Shown: one piece after another, positions 1-8,361 of the stretch | How the letters are laid out: each line of letters opens with the position of its first letter | Position numbering within the stretch: position 1 is the stretch's first letter | NCBI RefSeq assembly: GCF_022829445.1 | Contig: NZ_JAKSXY010000122.1 | Span: forward strand, 496,001-560,000 | From: Methylobacterium sp. J-068 | GTDB taxonomy: Bacteria > Pseudomonadota > Alphaproteobacteria > Rhizobiales > Beijerinckiaceae | Direction: 5' to 3' | DNA length: 64,000 nucleotides | Made by a program: the position numbers and the translations under genes | Notes under the pieces: model-generated | What the model saw: the letters and a program-made list of their open reading frames with translations, nothing else | What the model was told of the DNA's origin: nothing | Databases searched by the model: none

Positions 1-825
1 ATGTCGCAAGCCGTGCAGTCCCGCCGCATCCGCGCGATCGATCTCGCCAAGCGCAAGAGCGAGGGGCGCAAGATCATCGCGCTGACCGCCTACCACGCCC
101 ACACGGCCGGCATCCTCGACCCCTATTGCGACTTCATCCTCGTCGGCGATTCCCTCGGCATGCTGATGCACGGCATGGAATCCACCCTGCCGGTGACCCT
201 CGAGATGATGATCGTGCAGGCGCAGGCGGTGATCCGCGGCACCTCGCGGGCGCTCGTCGTGGTGGACATGCCCTTCGGCTCCTACGAGGCCAGCCCGCAG
301 CAGGCCTTCCTCAACGCCGCCCGCGTGCTCAAGGAGACGGGCGCCGGCGCCATCAAGATGGAGGGCGGCGCGCGCTTCGCCGAGACCGTGGCCTTCCTGG
401 TCGAGCGCGGCGTGCCGGTGATGGGCCATATCGGCCTCACGCCCCAGTCGGTGAACACCATGGGGGGCTTCAAGGTGCAGGGCCGCGAGGCCGACGGTGA
501 GCGCCGCCTGATGGCGGATGCCCGCGCCATCAGCGATGCGGGCGCCTTCGCCATCGTGATGGAAGGCATCGTCGAGCCGGTGGCCCGCGCCATCGCGACC
601 TCCCCGGACATCACCGCCCCGACCATCGGCATCGGCGCCACCCAGGCCTGCGACGGCCAGATCCTCGTCCTGGAGGACATGCTGGGCCTGAGCGACCGGG
701 TCCCGAAATTCGTGAAGCGCTTCGGCACCCTGCGCGGCCAGATCGAGGCGGCCGTGAAGGACTACGCCGAGGAGGTCCGCTCCGGCACCTTCCCGGCCGA
801 CGAACACACCTATCAGCCGCTCTGA
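1..825 (+). CDS. panB: 3-methyl-2-oxobutanoate hydroxymethyltransferase
   Basis: Ketopantoate hydroxymethyltransferase adds a hydroxymethyl group from methylene-tetrahydrofolate to 2-oxoisovalerate, the first committed step of pantothenate (CoA) synthesis in the cytoplasm. The 274 aa product has the usual family length and shows the PanB metal and substrate motif VGDSLGMLMHG near residue 48, the segment DMPFGSYEAS near residue 90, GHIGLTPQSV near residue 142 and IGIGA near residue 209. The ATG is the first base of the window, so the ribosome binding site is not visible and a longer start cannot be excluded, although MSQ...RIRAIDLAKRK is a normal PanB N terminus. No panC follows. Confidence 0.95.
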   Translation: MSQAVQSRRIRAIDLAKRKSEGRKIIALTAYHAHTAGILDPYCDFILVGDSLGMLMHGMESTLPVTLEMMIVQAQAVIRGTSRALVVVDMPFGSYEASPQQAFLNAARVLKETGAGAIKMEGGARFAETVAFLVERGVPVMGHIGLTPQSVNTMGGFKVQGREADGERRLMADARAISDAGAFAIVMEGIVEPVARAIATSPDITAPTIGIGATQACDGQILVLEDMLGLSDRVPKFVKRFGTLRGQIEAAVKDYAEEVRSGTFPADEHTYQPL

Positions 826-1351
826 GCCCGGGCCACGCTGACGCGCGGCTCCCGGCCCGCGCCAGGGTCGCGCGAGCAGCGGGAAACTCCGATCGCCGAA
901 CGGCGCGCGTCTCCGCGACGGACGGCCCGATCAATGCGGGCCCGTTCGTACCACGCGCGGATTTCGATCGGCTCCAGCGGATTTGACGCCGACGCCTCGA
1001 ACGACGCCGGAGATCACAGGACCGGGTCGGCCTGCGCACGAGGCGCGAAGACACGATCAGGCCACCGAGCCCGAGACGAATGCGCTTCGTCGTCCGGCCT
1101 GGACCCGAGCCCGTCACGCGCAGACCGGAACGGAGTACGGCGAGGCGAATCCAGCCCGCCGGCCCTCTGTGCTCTGGCGGCAACGGCCATCCGAGTTTGC
1201 GTTCGAGGGCCTTGCAAAGCTCCAGGCCGGGCCGTAGCGAGAGCTCAGAAAAACATTGTATTACAACACTTTACATAAATTCTAATCTGCGCGCCCGCGT
1301 CCCTCCTCGCCCTTTCGGCGAGCCCGTCGTGCTGCGCCACCGCGAGGATCG
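826..1351. other. intergenic region upstream of TonB receptor
   Basis: About 520 bases lie between panB and the receptor gene. The first 400 are GC-rich with no convincing gene: open frames on both strands have arginine-rich, low-complexity translations and no ribosome binding site. The last 100 bases contain the only AT-rich stretch (about 1248-1290), described separately as a candidate promoter. Confidence 0.6.
1256..1286 (+). promoter_or_regulatory. AT-rich candidate promoter/operator of the TonB receptor
   Basis: An isolated AT-rich patch in GC-rich DNA about 70-95 bases before the receptor start. It contains the perfect palindrome TTGTA-T-TACAA at 1256-1266 and then TTCTAA at 1280-1285, which resembles half of an Irr-type iron control element. 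Outer-membrane siderophore receptors are commonly iron-repressed in alphaproteobacteria, so a Fur/Irr/RirA-type site here is reasonable. The assignment rests on base composition and the palindrome only. Confidence 0.3.
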
Positions 1352-3556
1352 ATGATCATGTCCGCATCTCGGATGCGCCGGAAGTCCCTGTCCCGCTGGA
1401 TGCTGGCCGGGCTCTCCCTCGCTGCTCTCACGGCGCCGGCCCGGGCGCAGCAGAGTACGGTCACCCTCGAGACGCTGAGCGTCGAGGGCGCCGCGCGCGG
1501 CAACGGCAACGGCGTCGTGGCCGCGCCGGGCGCGCGGGCGCTGGAATCGGCGCGCGGTCCCGTCGATGGCTACGTCGCGAACCGCAGCGCGAGCGCGACC
1601 AAAACCGACACCCCGATCATCCGCACACCGCAATCGATCAGCGTGATCGGCGCTCAGCAGATCGAGGCGCAGCGCTCGCAGACGGTGGCGGAGGCCCTGC
1701 GCTACACGCCGGGCGTCTACGCCAATCAGTTCGGCCCCGACACGCGCCTCGACTGGTTCCTGATCCGAGGCTTCTCGGCCACCGAGACGGGCCTGTTCCG
1801 GGACGGGCTCCAGCTGTTCCAGACCTCGTTCGCGAATTTCCGCATCGATCCGTTCGGCGCCGAGCGCATCGAAATCCTGCGCGGACCCGCCGCCACCCTG
1901 TTCGGCGGCAGCCCCGTGGGCGGCCTCGTCAACATCGTCTCGAAGCGTCCGACCGCCGAGCCGCTGCGCTACCTCGAACTCGGCGGCGGGTCGTTCAACC
2001 AGCGCTACGCCGCCTTCGATCTCGGCGGCCCGGCGGACGCTGATGGCCACTGGTTCTACCGCCTGACCGGCCGCCTGCAGAACAGCGACGCCCAGGTTCG
2101 GTTCGCGCCCGAGGACCGGTACTACATCGCCCCGAGCTTCACCTATAAGCCGGACGGCGCCACCACCTTCACGGTGCTGACGAGCTTCCAGCGCGACGAG
2201 ACCGGCGGGGCGGGCCAGTTCCTGCCCTATTCGGGCACGGTGCGGCCGAACGCGTCGGGCCTGCGCATCTCGCGCAGCCTCAATGCCAGCGACCCCCTCA
2301 TCGACCGATACACCCGCAACCAAGCCAATCTCGGCTACGAGTTCGAACATCATTTCGACGACGTCTGGACCTTCCGCCAGAACTTCCGCTTCTCGTTCAC
2401 GGAGGTGACGGACCGGCGCTATGTCGGCAACGGCTACGCCAATGCGGCCGAGACCGAACTCGCCCGCTACGGTTTCCTGACCGCGCCGCGCGCCGGCCTG
2501 TTCACGGTCGACAACCAGGCCGAGGCGCGCTTCAGCGACGGCTATTTCGGCCATACCCTGCTGATGGGCGTCGATTACAAGCGCTACAGCTTGTCGGACA
2601 ATCAGGCCTCGACCTTCCCGGTGCCGTCACTCAGCATCCTGTCGCCCCGCTACGGTCAGTCGGCCGCGGCCCCGACGCCGTACCGGATCATCAACCAGCA
2701 GCTCCAGCAGGTCGGCCTCTACGCCCAGGATCAGGTGGCCCTCACCGATCACCTCACCTTCCTGATCGGCGGCCGCCAGGACTTCGTGAGCAACAACGTC
2801 CAGGACAAGCTGCTGCCGTCGAACTCGGTCGGCAGCGACGAGAGCGCCTTCACCGGACGCCTCGGCCTGATCTACAACTTCGACAACGGGCTGGCGCCCT
2901 ACGTGACCTACGGCACCTCGTTCAACCCGACGGTGGGCGTGGACGCCAACAACCGGCCGTTCAAGTCCGATCGCGGCGAGCAGGTCGAGGTGGGCGCCAA
3001 GTTCCAGCCGGCGGGCTGGAACACCCTGTTCACCGTGGCGGCCTTCGACATCGTGCGCTCCAACGTGCTGACGCCGGACCCCAACAACATCTTCTCCAGC
3101 CTGCAGATCGGCGCGGTGCGCTCGCGCGGCTTCGAGGCTTCCGCCGTGGCGACCCTGGCCGAGGGCCTGAACGTGGTGGCGTCCTACACGCTCTACGGCC
3201 TGCGCACGATCGAGGGCACCACCCTCGACCTCGGCAAGACGCCGGTGGGCATTCCGGAGACCTTCGCCTCGCTCTGGGCCGATTACACGATTCCCGTCGG
3301 CGAGTTCCGCGGCTTCGGATTCGGCGGCGGCGTGAACTATGTCGGCCGTTCCTACGCCGACGTCGCCAACACCCTGACGGTGCCCGAGTACGTCACCTTC
3401 GACGCGGCGGTGCATTACGAGCGGGACGGCTGGCGCGCGGCCGTGAACATCCAGAACGTGGGCGACCGCCGCTTCGTCTCATCCTGTTCCTCGGCCGGCG
3501 CCTGCTTCTACGGCACCCAGCGCCGGATCATCGCCAGCGTCGGCTACAAGTGGTGA
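1352..3556 (+). CDS. TonB-dependent siderophore receptor
   Basis: Outer-membrane gated channel expected to import a ferric siderophore using TonB/ExbBD energy. The 734 aa product starts with a signal peptide (basic MRRKSLSRW, hydrophobic LAGLSLAALTAPA, cleavage after ARA near residue 32). A plug domain follows at about 85-190, with TPQSISVIGAQQIEAQR and ILRGPAATLFG. A 22-strand-type barrel ends in YGTQRRIIASVGYKW, whose last residue is aromatic as required for BAM insertion. The plug features TPQSISVI and RGF are typical of the FhuA/FpvA/FoxA siderophore subfamily; the ligand is unknown. ATG codons at 1352 and 1358 compete: GAGGA at about 1343-1347 is better spaced for 1358. The gene is alone, with no FecIR-type regulators beside it. 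Confidence 0.9.
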   Translation: MIMSASRMRRKSLSRWMLAGLSLAALTAPARAQQSTVTLETLSVEGAARGNGNGVVAAPGARALESARGPVDGYVANRSASATKTDTPIIRTPQSISVIGAQQIEAQRSQTVAEALRYTPGVYANQFGPDTRLDWFLIRGFSATETGLFRDGLQLFQTSFANFRIDPFGAERIEILRGPAATLFGGSPVGGLVNIVSKRPTAEPLRYLELGGGSFNQRYAAFDLGGPADADGHWFYRLTGRLQNSDAQVRFAPEDRYYIAPSFTYKPDGATTFTVLTSFQRDETGGAGQFLPYSGTVRPNASGLRISRSLNASDPLIDRYTRNQANLGYEFEHHFDDVWTFRQNFRFSFTEVTDRRYVGNGYANAAETELARYGFLTAPRAGLFTVDNQAEARFSDGYFGHTLLMGVDYKRYSLSDNQASTFPVPSLSILSPRYGQSAAAPTPYRIINQQLQQVGLYAQDQVALTDHLTFLIGGRQDFVSNNVQDKLLPSNSVGSDESAFTGRLGLIYNFDNGLAPYVTYGTSFNPTVGVDANNRPFKSDRGEQVEVGAKFQPAGWNTLFTVAAFDIVRSNVLTPDPNNIFSSLQIGAVRSRGFEASAVATLAEGLNVVASYTLYGLRTIEGTTLDLGKTPVGIPETFASLWADYTIPVGEFRGFGFGGGVNYVGRSYADVANTLTVPEYVTFDAAVHYERDGWRAAVNIQNVGDRRFVSSCSSAGACFYGTQRRIIASVGYKW

Positions 3557-3582
3557 GCCGGACCGAATTCCGGTCCGCCTGA

Positions 3583-3626
3583 AACGAAGAAGGGCCCCGC
3601 CGGAAACGGCGGGGCCCTTCTTCGTT
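3583..3626. terminator. perfect 20-bp hairpin, bidirectional terminator
   Basis: Perfect inverted repeat with 20-bp arms (3583-3602 and 3607-3626) around a GAAA tetraloop. The outer arms read AACGAAG/CTTCGTT and the core is GGGCCCCGCCG. It sits between the convergent receptor gene and the small exported-protein gene on the other strand. The symmetric arms give a T-rich exit on both strands, so it probably ends transcription from both sides. Confidence 0.85.
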
Positions 3627-3691
3627 CTCCCATCAGGACCGCGCCCTCGGGCGCGACGCGAAAGGACCTCGCGAGAAGTCCCGGATCGGTC

Positions 3692-3994
3692 CTATTCGCA
3701 GACGCGCACGCGGCGGATGTGCTCGTAGCCGTAGGCGTCGACGTAGCCGCGCCGCTCCATGTGGCACACCTCTTCCTCGACATAGACCGGGCGGGGGGCG
3801 CGGTAGACCGGGCGGCCCGGATAGTAGCCGCCGTCGTTCTGCGACGAGGCGATGGCGCCGCCGATGGCGAGGCCGCCGAGCACGCCGAGCGCGGCGGCGC
3901 CGCCGGCCCCGATGCCGTCGCGCGCCTGGGCGCTCGGGGTCGCCACGACGGCGACCGAGGCGGCCACGAGGGCCGCGATCAGCGAGTTCTTCAT
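3692..3994 (-). CDS. small exported glycine-rich protein
   Basis: A 100 aa protein with a clear signal peptide: MKNS, then LIAALVAASVAVVATPSAQA. A glycine/alanine stretch follows (GAGGAAALGVLGGLAIGGAIA) that resembles a glycine zipper or second membrane-inserting segment. The Tyr/Pro/Arg/Val-rich tail holds two cysteines (CHMERRG and terminal VCE). The start at 3994 is preferred over the upstream in-frame ATG at 4063 because GGAACGGAGC lies 5 bases before it and the signal peptide begins there. Similar orphan proteins with YYPGRPVYR-like repeats are common in Methylobacterium; function unknown. Probably periplasmic or outer-membrane associated. Confidence 0.75.
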   Translation of the reverse strand: MKNSLIAALVAASVAVVATPSAQARDGIGAGGAAALGVLGGLAIGGAIASSQNDGGYYPGRPVYRAPRPVYVEEEVCHMERRGYVDAYGYEHIRRVRVCE

Positions 3995-4290
3995 AGCTCC
4001 GTTCCTTCGATCCCGATGAGTCTGTGCGAAAAGATGGGCCTGTGCGAACATCAGAAGCGTCACAGTGGGAGAGGATCACCGAACGGTTGATGAACGGTAA
4101 GGAGCCCTTGCCGTCCCGCGCGCGCCGAGGTGCGATCCCTCACCCGCGCCGGAGATTCGCGCAGGATTTCGCCGGTTCCGTGGCACCGGGCGGACCCGTC
4201 ATTCCAAATCCGGTCGATCCCTTCCGGCGATCCCTGAGGGATCGCGTTCGGGATGGCGGATTCGGGCTTCGCTCCGGCGCCGCGCGGGCT

Positions 4291-4333
4291 GAGCGAGACC
4301 GTCCTCCGCTTCGATCGAGCGGCGACGGTCTCA
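4291..4333. repeat. REP-like palindrome overlapping the LysR stop codon
   Basis: GAGACCGTC (4296-4304) and GACGGTCTC (4324-4332) form a 9-bp stem around a GC-rich loop containing CTTCGATCGAGC. The first bases of the LysR stop codon (TGA, read on the minus strand) lie within the right arm. A close relative is found at 48971-49014, also on the stop codon of a minus-strand gene. It could act as a terminator or a 3'-end RNA stabiliser; there is no long T-run. Confidence 0.5.
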
Positions 4334-5263
4334 GATCGCGCCGGTCGGCGCCTCCACCAGGGTGAGCAGGGTCCGCCGCAGCCAGCGATGGGCGGAGTCG
4401 TCGTCGTAGGAGGCGTGCCACAGCATCGAGATCGCCACGTCGTCCAGCGCCACCGGGGCCGGACTCACGGTGAGGCCGAGGGCCCCGGCGAAGAAGGTGG
4501 CGAGGCGCGCGTGCATCGTGGTCAGCACGGGCGCGCTGCGCACCAGGAACGGCACGGCGAGGAAGCGCGGCGTCGTCACCGCCAGGGTCCGGCTGCGTCC
4601 GAGACGGGCCAGGGCGTCGTCCACCACCCCGTGCGCGGTCTCCTTCAGGCTGGTGAGCACGTGGGGGAAGCGCAGGTAGTCGTCGAGGGAGATCGGGGCC
4701 GCGAGGCCGACGAGGTCGGCGTTGAACATGCAGAGGTAGCTGTCGCGGTAGAGCAGGCGCTGCTTGTGGTGGGTCTGCCCCTCCGTGAAGAAGCCGATGC
4801 CGAGATCGACGCGGTCGGCATCGAGCTCCTGCAGGATGCGGATGCGGTCGATGGAGCGCAGGAGCAGGCTGATGCCGGGCGCCTCGGCCCGCAGGTGCGC
4901 GAGCAGGCGCGGGCCGATCAGCACCTCCGCGCTGTCCGGCAGGCCGATGGTGAAGGTGCGGGTCACCGTGCGGGGGTCGAACGCGTCGTCGCGCCGCACC
5001 AGCGACTGCACCTGCCGCAGCAGGGTGCGGACCGGCTCGGCGAGCGCCAGGGCACGGGGGGTCGGGCGCATCCCTTCCGGCGCGCGGGTGAGGAGTTCGT
5101 CGGCGAACAGGAGGCGCAGGCGCGCGAGGCTGCTGCTCATCGCCGACTGGCCGATGCCGATGCGGGCAGCGGCGCGGGTGACGCTGCGCTCGGCGAGCAA
5201 GGCGTCCAGCGTCACGAGCAGGTTCAGGTCGACGCGAGAGAGATCGATGTGATCAATGGTCAT
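4331..5263 (-). CDS. LysR-family transcriptional regulator
   Basis: Typical LysR activator/repressor of 310 aa. An N-terminal winged helix-turn-helix at about residues 8-66 (LDALLAERSVTRAAARIGIG, QSAMSSSLARLR) is followed by a periplasmic-binding-like effector domain at about 95-300. It is divergent from the asparaginase gene, with about 215 bases between the start codons, the classic arrangement for a LysR protein controlling its neighbour. Regulation of asparaginase is therefore the first hypothesis. The effector is unknown; the NodD/PcpR-like N terminus HIDLSRVDLNLLVTLDALL places it near that subgroup only loosely. Confidence 0.9.
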   Translation of the reverse strand: MTIDHIDLSRVDLNLLVTLDALLAERSVTRAAARIGIGQSAMSSSLARLRLLFADELLTRAPEGMRPTPRALALAEPVRTLLRQVQSLVRRDDAFDPRTVTRTFTIGLPDSAEVLIGPRLLAHLRAEAPGISLLLRSIDRIRILQELDADRVDLGIGFFTEGQTHHKQRLLYRDSYLCMFNADLVGLAAPISLDDYLRFPHVLTSLKETAHGVVDDALARLGRSRTLAVTTPRFLAVPFLVRSAPVLTTMHARLATFFAGALGLTVSPAPVALDDVAISMLWHASYDDDSAHRWLRRTLLTLVEAPTGAI

Positions 5264-5479
5264 GTTCGTTTCGATTTACGCGATCCATGCCGCACGGCAC
5301 AGCCTATCCGTCTTCGACGCAAGAGCATCCTGCATGATGCTCCAAGCGGAGGCCCGAGACCGGAAGACTTCGCAGCGCACGAACAACGCGGATTTCGCCA
5401 CGGGGCCGCGTTTTTCGACTGGGCCTTCCCGGTTCGCGGAGCCACAATGCCGGACCCGAAACGACCTCGAGGCTCCGAC

Positions 5480-6592
5480 ATGCGCGCCACCCTGCCGATC
5501 GCCCTGATGGCCCTGATGGCCGGCACGATCCTCCCCGCGACGGCGCTGGAGGGGCCGGCCCCGGCCAGGCCCGGCGAAGCGGCGACGACGCCGGCCGCGG
5601 CGGCCAAGCCCCGCGTCGTCATCGTCGCCACCGGCGGCACCATCGCGGGCGCGGGCGCGGACGCGGCCAACAGCGCCACCTACCAGGCCGCCAAGGTGCC
5701 GGTGGACAAGCTCATCGCCGCCGTGCCGGCCATCGCGCAGGTGGCGGAGGTGCGCGGCGAGCAGGCCTTCCAGATCGCCTCCGAGAGCTTCACCAACGCG
5801 CAGCTGATCCAGCTCGCCAAGCAGGTCTCGGCCCTGGTCAAGCGCGACGACGTCGACGGCGTGGTCATCACCCACGGCACCGACACCGTGGAGGAGACGG
5901 CCTACTTCCTCGACCTCGTGGTGAAGACCGACAAGCCCATCGTGATGGTGGCCTCGATGCGTCCCTCGACCGCGATCTCGGCGGACGGCGCGCTCAACCT
6001 CCTCGACGCCGTCGTGGTGGCGGGCGCCAAGGACGCGCGCGCCAAGGGCGTGCTGCTGACCATGAACGACGAGATCCAGGCGGGCCGCGACACCACCAAG
6101 CGCGTCAACATCAAGCCCTCGGCCTTCTTCAGCCAATGGGGCCCCCTCGGCATGGTGGTGGAGGGCAAGACCTACTGGTTCCGCGCGCCGGTGAAGCGCC
6201 ACGGCACCACCTCCGAGTTCGACATCGACGGCATCGACAGCCTGCCCGAGGTCGCCATCGTCTACGGCTCGGGCAACATGCATCCGGAGGCCTACACCTC
6301 GGCGGTGGCGGGCGGCGCCAAGGCGATCATCCACGCGGGCACCGGCAACGGCTCGGTGGCGGGCTACCTCGTGGACACCCTGAAGGACATCCGCGCCAAG
6401 GGCGTGCAGGTCATCCGCTCCTCGCGCGTCGGCGACGGGTTCGTCCTGCGCAACGCCGAGCAGCCCGACGACAAGTACGACTGGGTGGTGGCCCACGACC
6501 TCAACCCGCAGAAAGCCAAGATCCTCGCCGCCGTGGCACTGACGAAGACCCAGGACACGAAGGACCTGCAGCGGATTTTCTGGGAGTATTGA
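5480..6592 (+). CDS. ansB: type II (periplasmic) L-asparaginase
   Basis: Hydrolyses L-asparagine to aspartate and ammonia. The 370 aa precursor has a signal peptide (MRATLPIALMALMAGTILPATA), then the two asparaginase signatures: VVIVATGGTIAGAG with the nucleophilic Thr near residue 49, and VVITHGTDTVEETA with the Thr-Asp pair near residue 130. The length fits EcA-II-type enzymes. The start at ATG 5480 is chosen because it gives the signal peptide and has GAGG 8 bases upstream; an in-frame ATG at 5447 is possible. Long open frame continues upstream to 4253 but that part is antisense to lysR and is not gene. Divergent LysR regulator suggests inducible control. With glsA and glnII later in the window it fits nitrogen scavenging. 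Confidence 0.92.
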   Translation: MRATLPIALMALMAGTILPATALEGPAPARPGEAATTPAAAAKPRVVIVATGGTIAGAGADAANSATYQAAKVPVDKLIAAVPAIAQVAEVRGEQAFQIASESFTNAQLIQLAKQVSALVKRDDVDGVVITHGTDTVEETAYFLDLVVKTDKPIVMVASMRPSTAISADGALNLLDAVVVAGAKDARAKGVLLTMNDEIQAGRDTTKRVNIKPSAFFSQWGPLGMVVEGKTYWFRAPVKRHGTTSEFDIDGIDSLPEVAIVYGSGNMHPEAYTSAVAGGAKAIIHAGTGNGSVAGYLVDTLKDIRAKGVQVIRSSRVGDGFVLRNAEQPDDKYDWVVAHDLNPQKAKILAAVALTKTQDTKDLQRIFWEY

Positions 6593-6604
6593 AAATATCA
6601 GAGC

Positions 6605-6643
6605 GATGGTCGACAGTTTGTAATACGACAACTGTCGACCATC
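6605..6643. terminator. 14-bp hairpin after asparaginase
   Basis: Perfect inverted repeat GATGGTCGACAGTT / AACTGTCGACCATC (6605-6618 and 6630-6643) with the loop TGTAATACGAC, starting 12 bases after the asparaginase stop. No immediate T-run follows (AGTACATTGCTTTTC comes next), so it could be a terminator, a 3'-end stabiliser or a protein-binding dyad. It also marks the edge of the AT-rich segment that runs to about 7340. Confidence 0.55.
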
Positions 6644-6719
6644 AGTACATTGCTTTTCATTCAGCACATCTCAAATTTTGAATCAATCACCGCGAGATGA
6701 TTTATGAAATAAAAATGTG

Positions 6720-6747
6720 AATCTCGACAATCTATACGAACGAGATT
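6720..6747 (+). promoter_or_regulatory. dyad directly before the start of the low-GC gene
   Basis: AATCTCG (6720-6726) and CGAGATT (6741-6747) are perfect inverted copies separated by 14 bases. The right arm ends 3 bases before the ATG at 6751 and covers the place where a ribosome binding site should be. It may be an operator or an mRNA hairpin that limits initiation. Confidence 0.35.
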
Positions 6748-6750
6748 TTA

Positions 6751-7203
6751 ATGAAATATCTATCCGGGGTTCTCGTTTTTGCATTTTACATGTCGATGCT
6801 CCCGACTCAAAGTTTTGCATGTCGGATCATGCGAGCACCTCACGATAAGATTAAACTTGGCGGATTTGATACTCTTGTCATAGGCCGAATAAAAGAAGCC
6901 CAATACATCGGCGAGGCCAAGGAAGACTATCATCCGTGGAAAGGCATAGTCGGCATCGATACTGTCGTCAGAGGAAGCGCAGATCAAGGAACGATACCGA
7001 TCCATAGGTCAGGGTCTCAAGCTGCCTGTGATGATGGGCAGCCTGCTCCACCGGCAGGTCAGCCTTGGGCTCTATACCTCGACAGCCGAAATCCGACATC
7101 CATCGCAATCTATTCGTTCCCACCGCCAATTGCTTGCGAAGCAGATCCTGCTCCACCGGAAGCGATTTGCAAAGGCTTGCCTCGTAGTTATCTGGGGGAG
7201 TGA
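6751..7203 (+). CDS. orphan secreted protein in AT-rich segment
   Basis: A 150 aa protein with a signal peptide (MKYLSGVLVFAFYMSMLPTQSFA) followed at once by Cys-24. Three further cysteines lie at AACDDG, IACEA and AICKG. Features such as CRIM..., IDTVVRGSA, GQPWALYL and the early cysteine loosely recall bacterial netrin/TIMP-like OB-fold proteins; that is a guess from pattern only. Codon use is clearly AT-richer than the surroundings (for example AAA, ATA and TTT are used freely), which suggests recent acquisition. No strong Shine-Dalgarno is seen, only GAG within the dyad. No partner gene is adjacent. Confidence 0.65.
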   Translation: MKYLSGVLVFAFYMSMLPTQSFACRIMRAPHDKIKLGGFDTLVIGRIKEAQYIGEAKEDYHPWKGIVGIDTVVRGSADQGTIPIHRSGSQAACDDGQPAPPAGQPWALYLDSRNPTSIAIYSFPPPIACEADPAPPEAICKGLPRSYLGE

Positions 7204-7349
7204 TGGCATAGATCAGGAGACATTCTGGTCAAAACTCGGATGTGCGTCCGATCCCGCCGTCTCCTACTCGAAAGTGGACCGTCGCAAAACCATCCATCCT
7301 GGACATCAGCGAAGGAAGCCAGCCATCAAATTGTGAGCCACGTGCCCCC

Positions 7350-8270
7350 TCACGTCAGCAGATACCGCTCCGGCTCCAGCGGTGGCGGGGCCGCCTCGCC
7401 CAGCGCGTCGAGCACGATGCCGTCGATCGTGTGCAGCAGGGCGTCCAATGGCAGGTCGTTGGGGGCGAGGCCGAAGGGCTCCTCCAGTTCGTCGCCGAGG
7501 GCGTCGAGGCCGAAGAAGGTGTAGGCGACGAGGGCTGTCGCCACCGGCGTCGCCCAGCCGAGGGAGGCCGCGAGGCCGAAGGGCAGCAGCAGGCAGTAGA
7601 TCCAAGCCGTGCGGTAGAGGAGCAGCGTGTAGGCGAAGGGCAGTGGTGTGTTCCGGATGCGCTCGCACACCACCTGGACCTGCGCCAGGGCCGCGATCCG
7701 GTGCTCCAGGGCGGCGAAGAGCACGTCGGTCAGGGCGTTGCGGCGATAGGCTTCCGCGAGGTCGCCGGTGAGGTGGGCCAGCACCGCGTCCGGCGCGCTC
7801 GGGTGCCGCGCCAGCGTCGCGGCTTCGTTCGCGGGAAGCCAGGATCGCGCCGCCTGGCCCGGATCGCCGCCGCGCAGCTGCGCGTGCAGGGCGTGGGCGA
7901 AGGCGGAGAGGCGCCGCAGGGCGCGTCCGCGCCAGGGCGCCTCGGCCTCTCCCGGCAGCAGGGCATTGATCAGGCGCGCGAGGCCCCGCGTCTCGACCAC
8001 GAGGCTGCCCCAGGCGCGGCGGCCCTCCCACCAGCGGTCATAGCAGGCGCCGTTGCGGAAGCTCAGGAAGATCGAGAGGGCGATCCCGATCAGCGTGAAC
8101 GGCCCGATTCCGGCGGTGACCGGGAAGGCCTCGGGCCAGTGCCGCTCCCCCGCCACCACGATCACCGCCACGAGGGTGATGCCCAGGACCTTGGGGGCGA
8201 CCTGCGGCAGGACCGAGCCACGCAGCGTGAAGAGGATCTCGAGGAGGCCGGGACGCGAACGGACGATCAT
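7350..8270 (-). CDS. bestrophin-family (UPF0187) membrane channel
   Basis: A 306 aa polytopic inner-membrane protein of the bestrophin/YneE family, bacterial homologues of pentameric anion or cation channels. It shows the family N terminus MIVRSRPGLLEILFTLRGSVL, hydrophobic segments at about 28-42, 55-70, 225-250, the motif SFRNGACYDRWWEGRRAWG at about 69-87 and the conserved C-terminal LGDELEEPFGLAPNDLPLD near 265-285. The length equals that of E. coli YneE. It is a single gene with no operon partner; ion selectivity cannot be read from the sequence. Confidence 0.88.
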   Translation of the reverse strand: MIVRSRPGLLEILFTLRGSVLPQVAPKVLGITLVAVIVVAGERHWPEAFPVTAGIGPFTLIGIALSIFLSFRNGACYDRWWEGRRAWGSLVVETRGLARLINALLPGEAEAPWRGRALRRLSAFAHALHAQLRGGDPGQAARSWLPANEAATLARHPSAPDAVLAHLTGDLAEAYRRNALTDVLFAALEHRIAALAQVQVVCERIRNTPLPFAYTLLLYRTAWIYCLLLPFGLAASLGWATPVATALVAYTFFGLDALGDELEEPFGLAPNDLPLDALLHTIDGIVLDALGEAAPPPLEPERYLLT

Positions 8271-8361
8271 CGCACCGTCTTCTCAGGCCTCGGCTCGTCC
8301 CGCAATCGCCGATTATCCCCGGTGACGCGCGGAGGACCGGGCGTCCGAGCGTCGGCGTCCG

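Noticed and set aside
611..1183. Minus-strand frame over the panB end and following gap
   Set aside because: Arg/Ser/Pro-rich low-complexity translation with no start signal or recognisable motif.
4253..5479. Long open frame in phase with asparaginase, suggesting an 779-residue fusion protein
   Set aside because: The upstream part is antisense to the LysR gene, Gln/Glu/Arg-biased, and the asparaginase signal peptide starts at 5480.
5264..5479. Sigma-54 site before asparaginase
   Set aside because: GGCACAGCC near 5295 resembles a -24 box but no GC follows at 10 bases.
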